DNA from: Istiophorus platypterus | Lineage: Eukaryota > Chordata > Actinopteri > Istiophoriformes > Istiophoridae | Assembly (NCBI GenBank): GCA_016859345.1 | Contig: CM029119.1 | Location: 4,339,109 to 4,403,108 of the forward strand | DNA: 64,000 nt | Direction: 5' to 3' | Part shown: piece by piece, positions 62,060-64,000 of the stretch | Position numbering within the stretch: the first letter of the stretch is position 1 | How the letters are laid out: the number at the start of each line of letters is the position of its first letter | Program-made: the position numbers and the translations under genes | The notes under the pieces: generated by a model | Databases searched by the model: none | The model's input: only the letters and a program-made list of their open reading frames with translations | Told to the model about the DNA's origin: nothing

Positions 62060-64000
62060 GTCCATGAGGCCAACACATAAATCCTCAATTTGATGTCTAC
62101 CATCAGGAAAACTTGCACACACATGTGGTATTAATCGGCTGTATTATTGATCATTGCTCTGAGGCTCTGAGGCATGCTCATTAGCTGTGGAGACAGCATT
62201 GTGTTGAAAAGACAGCAGTGTCAGCAGCACAAAACAACCAATTTATCAATATGAAGAGAATTTCCCAAAACAATAGGATAAACAATCATGTATAATCTCA
62301 CATTTAGATTTAAAATATTCACATGCCTTAAACTAATTAAAATGTATAATTAATTTTGATCCAAACAGCATGCCCACTAATGATCCACAATAAGCCTATG
62401 CAGTAAAAAAAACCTTTTCCTTTATCAAGTCATTTTGTTATTTAGTCCCAAAAATCATCTTTTTTGTTTCTCATAAAAAGACATAAGAAATAATAAGAAA
62501 TAATTTCCATTGCAGGAAGACTTTTTCCAAAACAACTTAAAGAATTTCCCAGAAGTTACATACTCTCTTGAAAGAATATGAAATATGACACATAATTTCA
62601 GAGAAATAAGTAAGTGAAGGAAATTAATATTTTAAAGTTGCATTAATCTGTTTTTTGTCATGTGGGCAGCACAGCAAGCTCTACACATAGCATTGACATG
62701 TTATCACCCCTAAAGTAACTCAGAGCAACATTAGCATTCATTTAAATTTGCGTTTCTTGCCTCTGAATGATTGCAGGCCTAGTATTCCCTTTGCCTTTTA
62801 CCTAGGTTTTGGTCTCCACTAACTCCTGAGAAAAATATGCTGCTCTTTAGCTGCCAAATGTTCTACTTTTATCACCAACAAGCTAATTACTCACCTTTTC
62901 TGTCTGATGTTTGGGGCAAGGCCAATGGTGCATGGATGATTTATCAGAGCTTTTATTGTTGAAAGCAGTTGCTTCTGCAGATGGAAACAATGTTGATAAC
63001 AGCAATGAGAGTGAACCAAACCATTAAAGTTGCAAAGTAAAAACAATGTACCGAAAGATGCTAAAACATTTCGTAGACCTGAGGAACATCTGATTCCCAG
63101 TGGGTCTGTCACACCTTTATCTTTTGTTAATATGAAAATACTGTAGCTTTGAAGTTGCACTTTATACAACTGCCTGTTTATGTCGGTGGGAATCCTTTTA
63201 GGGGTTAGTGCTCTTGTTTCATTATAGTGACATGTACTGCACCAAGTGGCATCTGGAGCAGAAAACATTTTTACTTTGTACATTAGTATTCCTAAATTGA
63301 GCTGAATTAAAAGGCAATCGAATTTCAAAAACCTTTAAGTTGAATTTTGTTGTTTCATTAATATCACCATATCATATCACTTCCTCATCAAGTTTTTTGA
63401 TTAATACGAGCGATTGTAACTAGACTACAAATTATTTGGATTGTCTTTAGAAGGGGATTTTTGCAGTGTAGTTACAAAAGCTCCGATGTTGGCATTCTCA
63501 TTTTTCCCTGGAGATAATTCCACCTCTCAATCAAAATGTTCCCTCTATTGTAGAAATACTTATTGACATACATGAATGTGGCTCAGGAGAGCAATAATCA
63601 CAAGGAGAAATCTGCAGCTTGTCTCCAAATCCAAACCTGCATCTGTGATTCTGAAAAAGACAAATTGCTGTTATTAATGCAAAATGCTAAAAAAAAAAAA
63701 GATACATGGATATCATTCAAGCTGGTAAAAAAACACCTCCAACAACAGTGAGTCATTGCATAAAACTCCCTGACTCTGGAGGAAGAGCTTGCAAGAGGAA
63801 GGGAGAGAGATAGAGGAAGTTGGCCGAACTGTCACATCATCATCCACACCCAAACTCCAAAACAAGTTTTTGATTATTATTTGTAATAATATACTCTCAG
63901 CTTTCTTTTCCTGCCCTGAAGTTAGAGCTTGAGTTGTGAATTCTGGAGCAGCACCTGACAGTAAGTTTTCCTGACATGCCAACCCAGAAGCAAACACAAC
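62060..64000. other. Intergenic DNA, nothing identified
   Basis: AT-rich non-coding sequence to the end of the window. The longest ORF (minus strand, 62,891-63,328) has no recognised domain. Confidence 0.6.

Overview
This is vertebrate nuclear DNA, almost certainly from a ray-finned (percomorph-type) teleost. The evidence is the single recognisable protein gene (tob1, one intronless coding exon), many long CA/GT microsatellites, and interspersed repeats that I recognise from memory as common in percomorph genomes: Tc1-like transposon relics, L2/CR1-like LINE ends, a CAGTGGTGG-ended element and several fold-back (inverted-repeat) elements. Nothing bacterial, viral or organellar was seen, and there are no operons or CRISPR arrays. 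Most open reading frames in the window are short chance ORFs or translated microsatellites.

Layout. Positions 1-48,850 are intergenic DNA 3' of tob1. They hold an L2/CR1-like LINE end (about 911-1,120), a decayed Tc1 transposon on the minus strand with visible inverted ends (1,309-2,189), further repeat copies (3.8-4.2, 5.8-6.0, 6.4-6.65, 17.3-17.46, 18.93-19.76, 20.47-20.65, 29.6-29.8, 40.8-41.25, 47.57-48.0 kb), a 68-bp collapsed Tc1 relic (23,620-23,687), and a perfect-looking 996-bp tandem duplication (43,222-45,220) whose right break lies inside a fold-back element. More fold-back copies follow at 45.06-46.57 kb. CA/GT tracts are scattered throughout.

Positions 48,860 to about 52,350 (minus strand) are the tob1 gene. 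The parts seen are a TATA box with two CCAAT boxes, a CpG-rich 5' region, a predicted 5'-UTR exon, a predicted 1,088-bp intron with a strong donor and acceptor, a single coding exon (347 aa), an AU-rich 3' UTR of about 960 nt and a tandem poly(A) signal. Tob1 is an anti-proliferative BTG/Tob adaptor that links the CCR4-NOT deadenylase, through its BTG domain, to cytoplasmic poly(A)-binding protein, through two PAM2 motifs. This copy has a 19-residue polyglutamine tract encoded partly by (CAG)12.

The most interesting observation is in the tob1 leader. Joining the predicted exons creates the only upstream AUG in the leader, and that AUG opens a 52-codon upstream ORF ending 7 nt before the tob1 start. 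The same stretch is also open in the tob1 frame for 52 codons without an AUG.

Positions 52.5-64 kb are upstream intergenic DNA with two short perfect hairpins (53.58 and 54.03 kb), another fold-back copy (about 59.6-60.04 kb) and a known-looking repeat flanked by two long GT tracts (61.66-62.05 kb). Apart from tob1 I could not support any protein-coding exon, tRNA, rRNA or miRNA. Repeat identifications are from memory of consensus sequences and were not searched.
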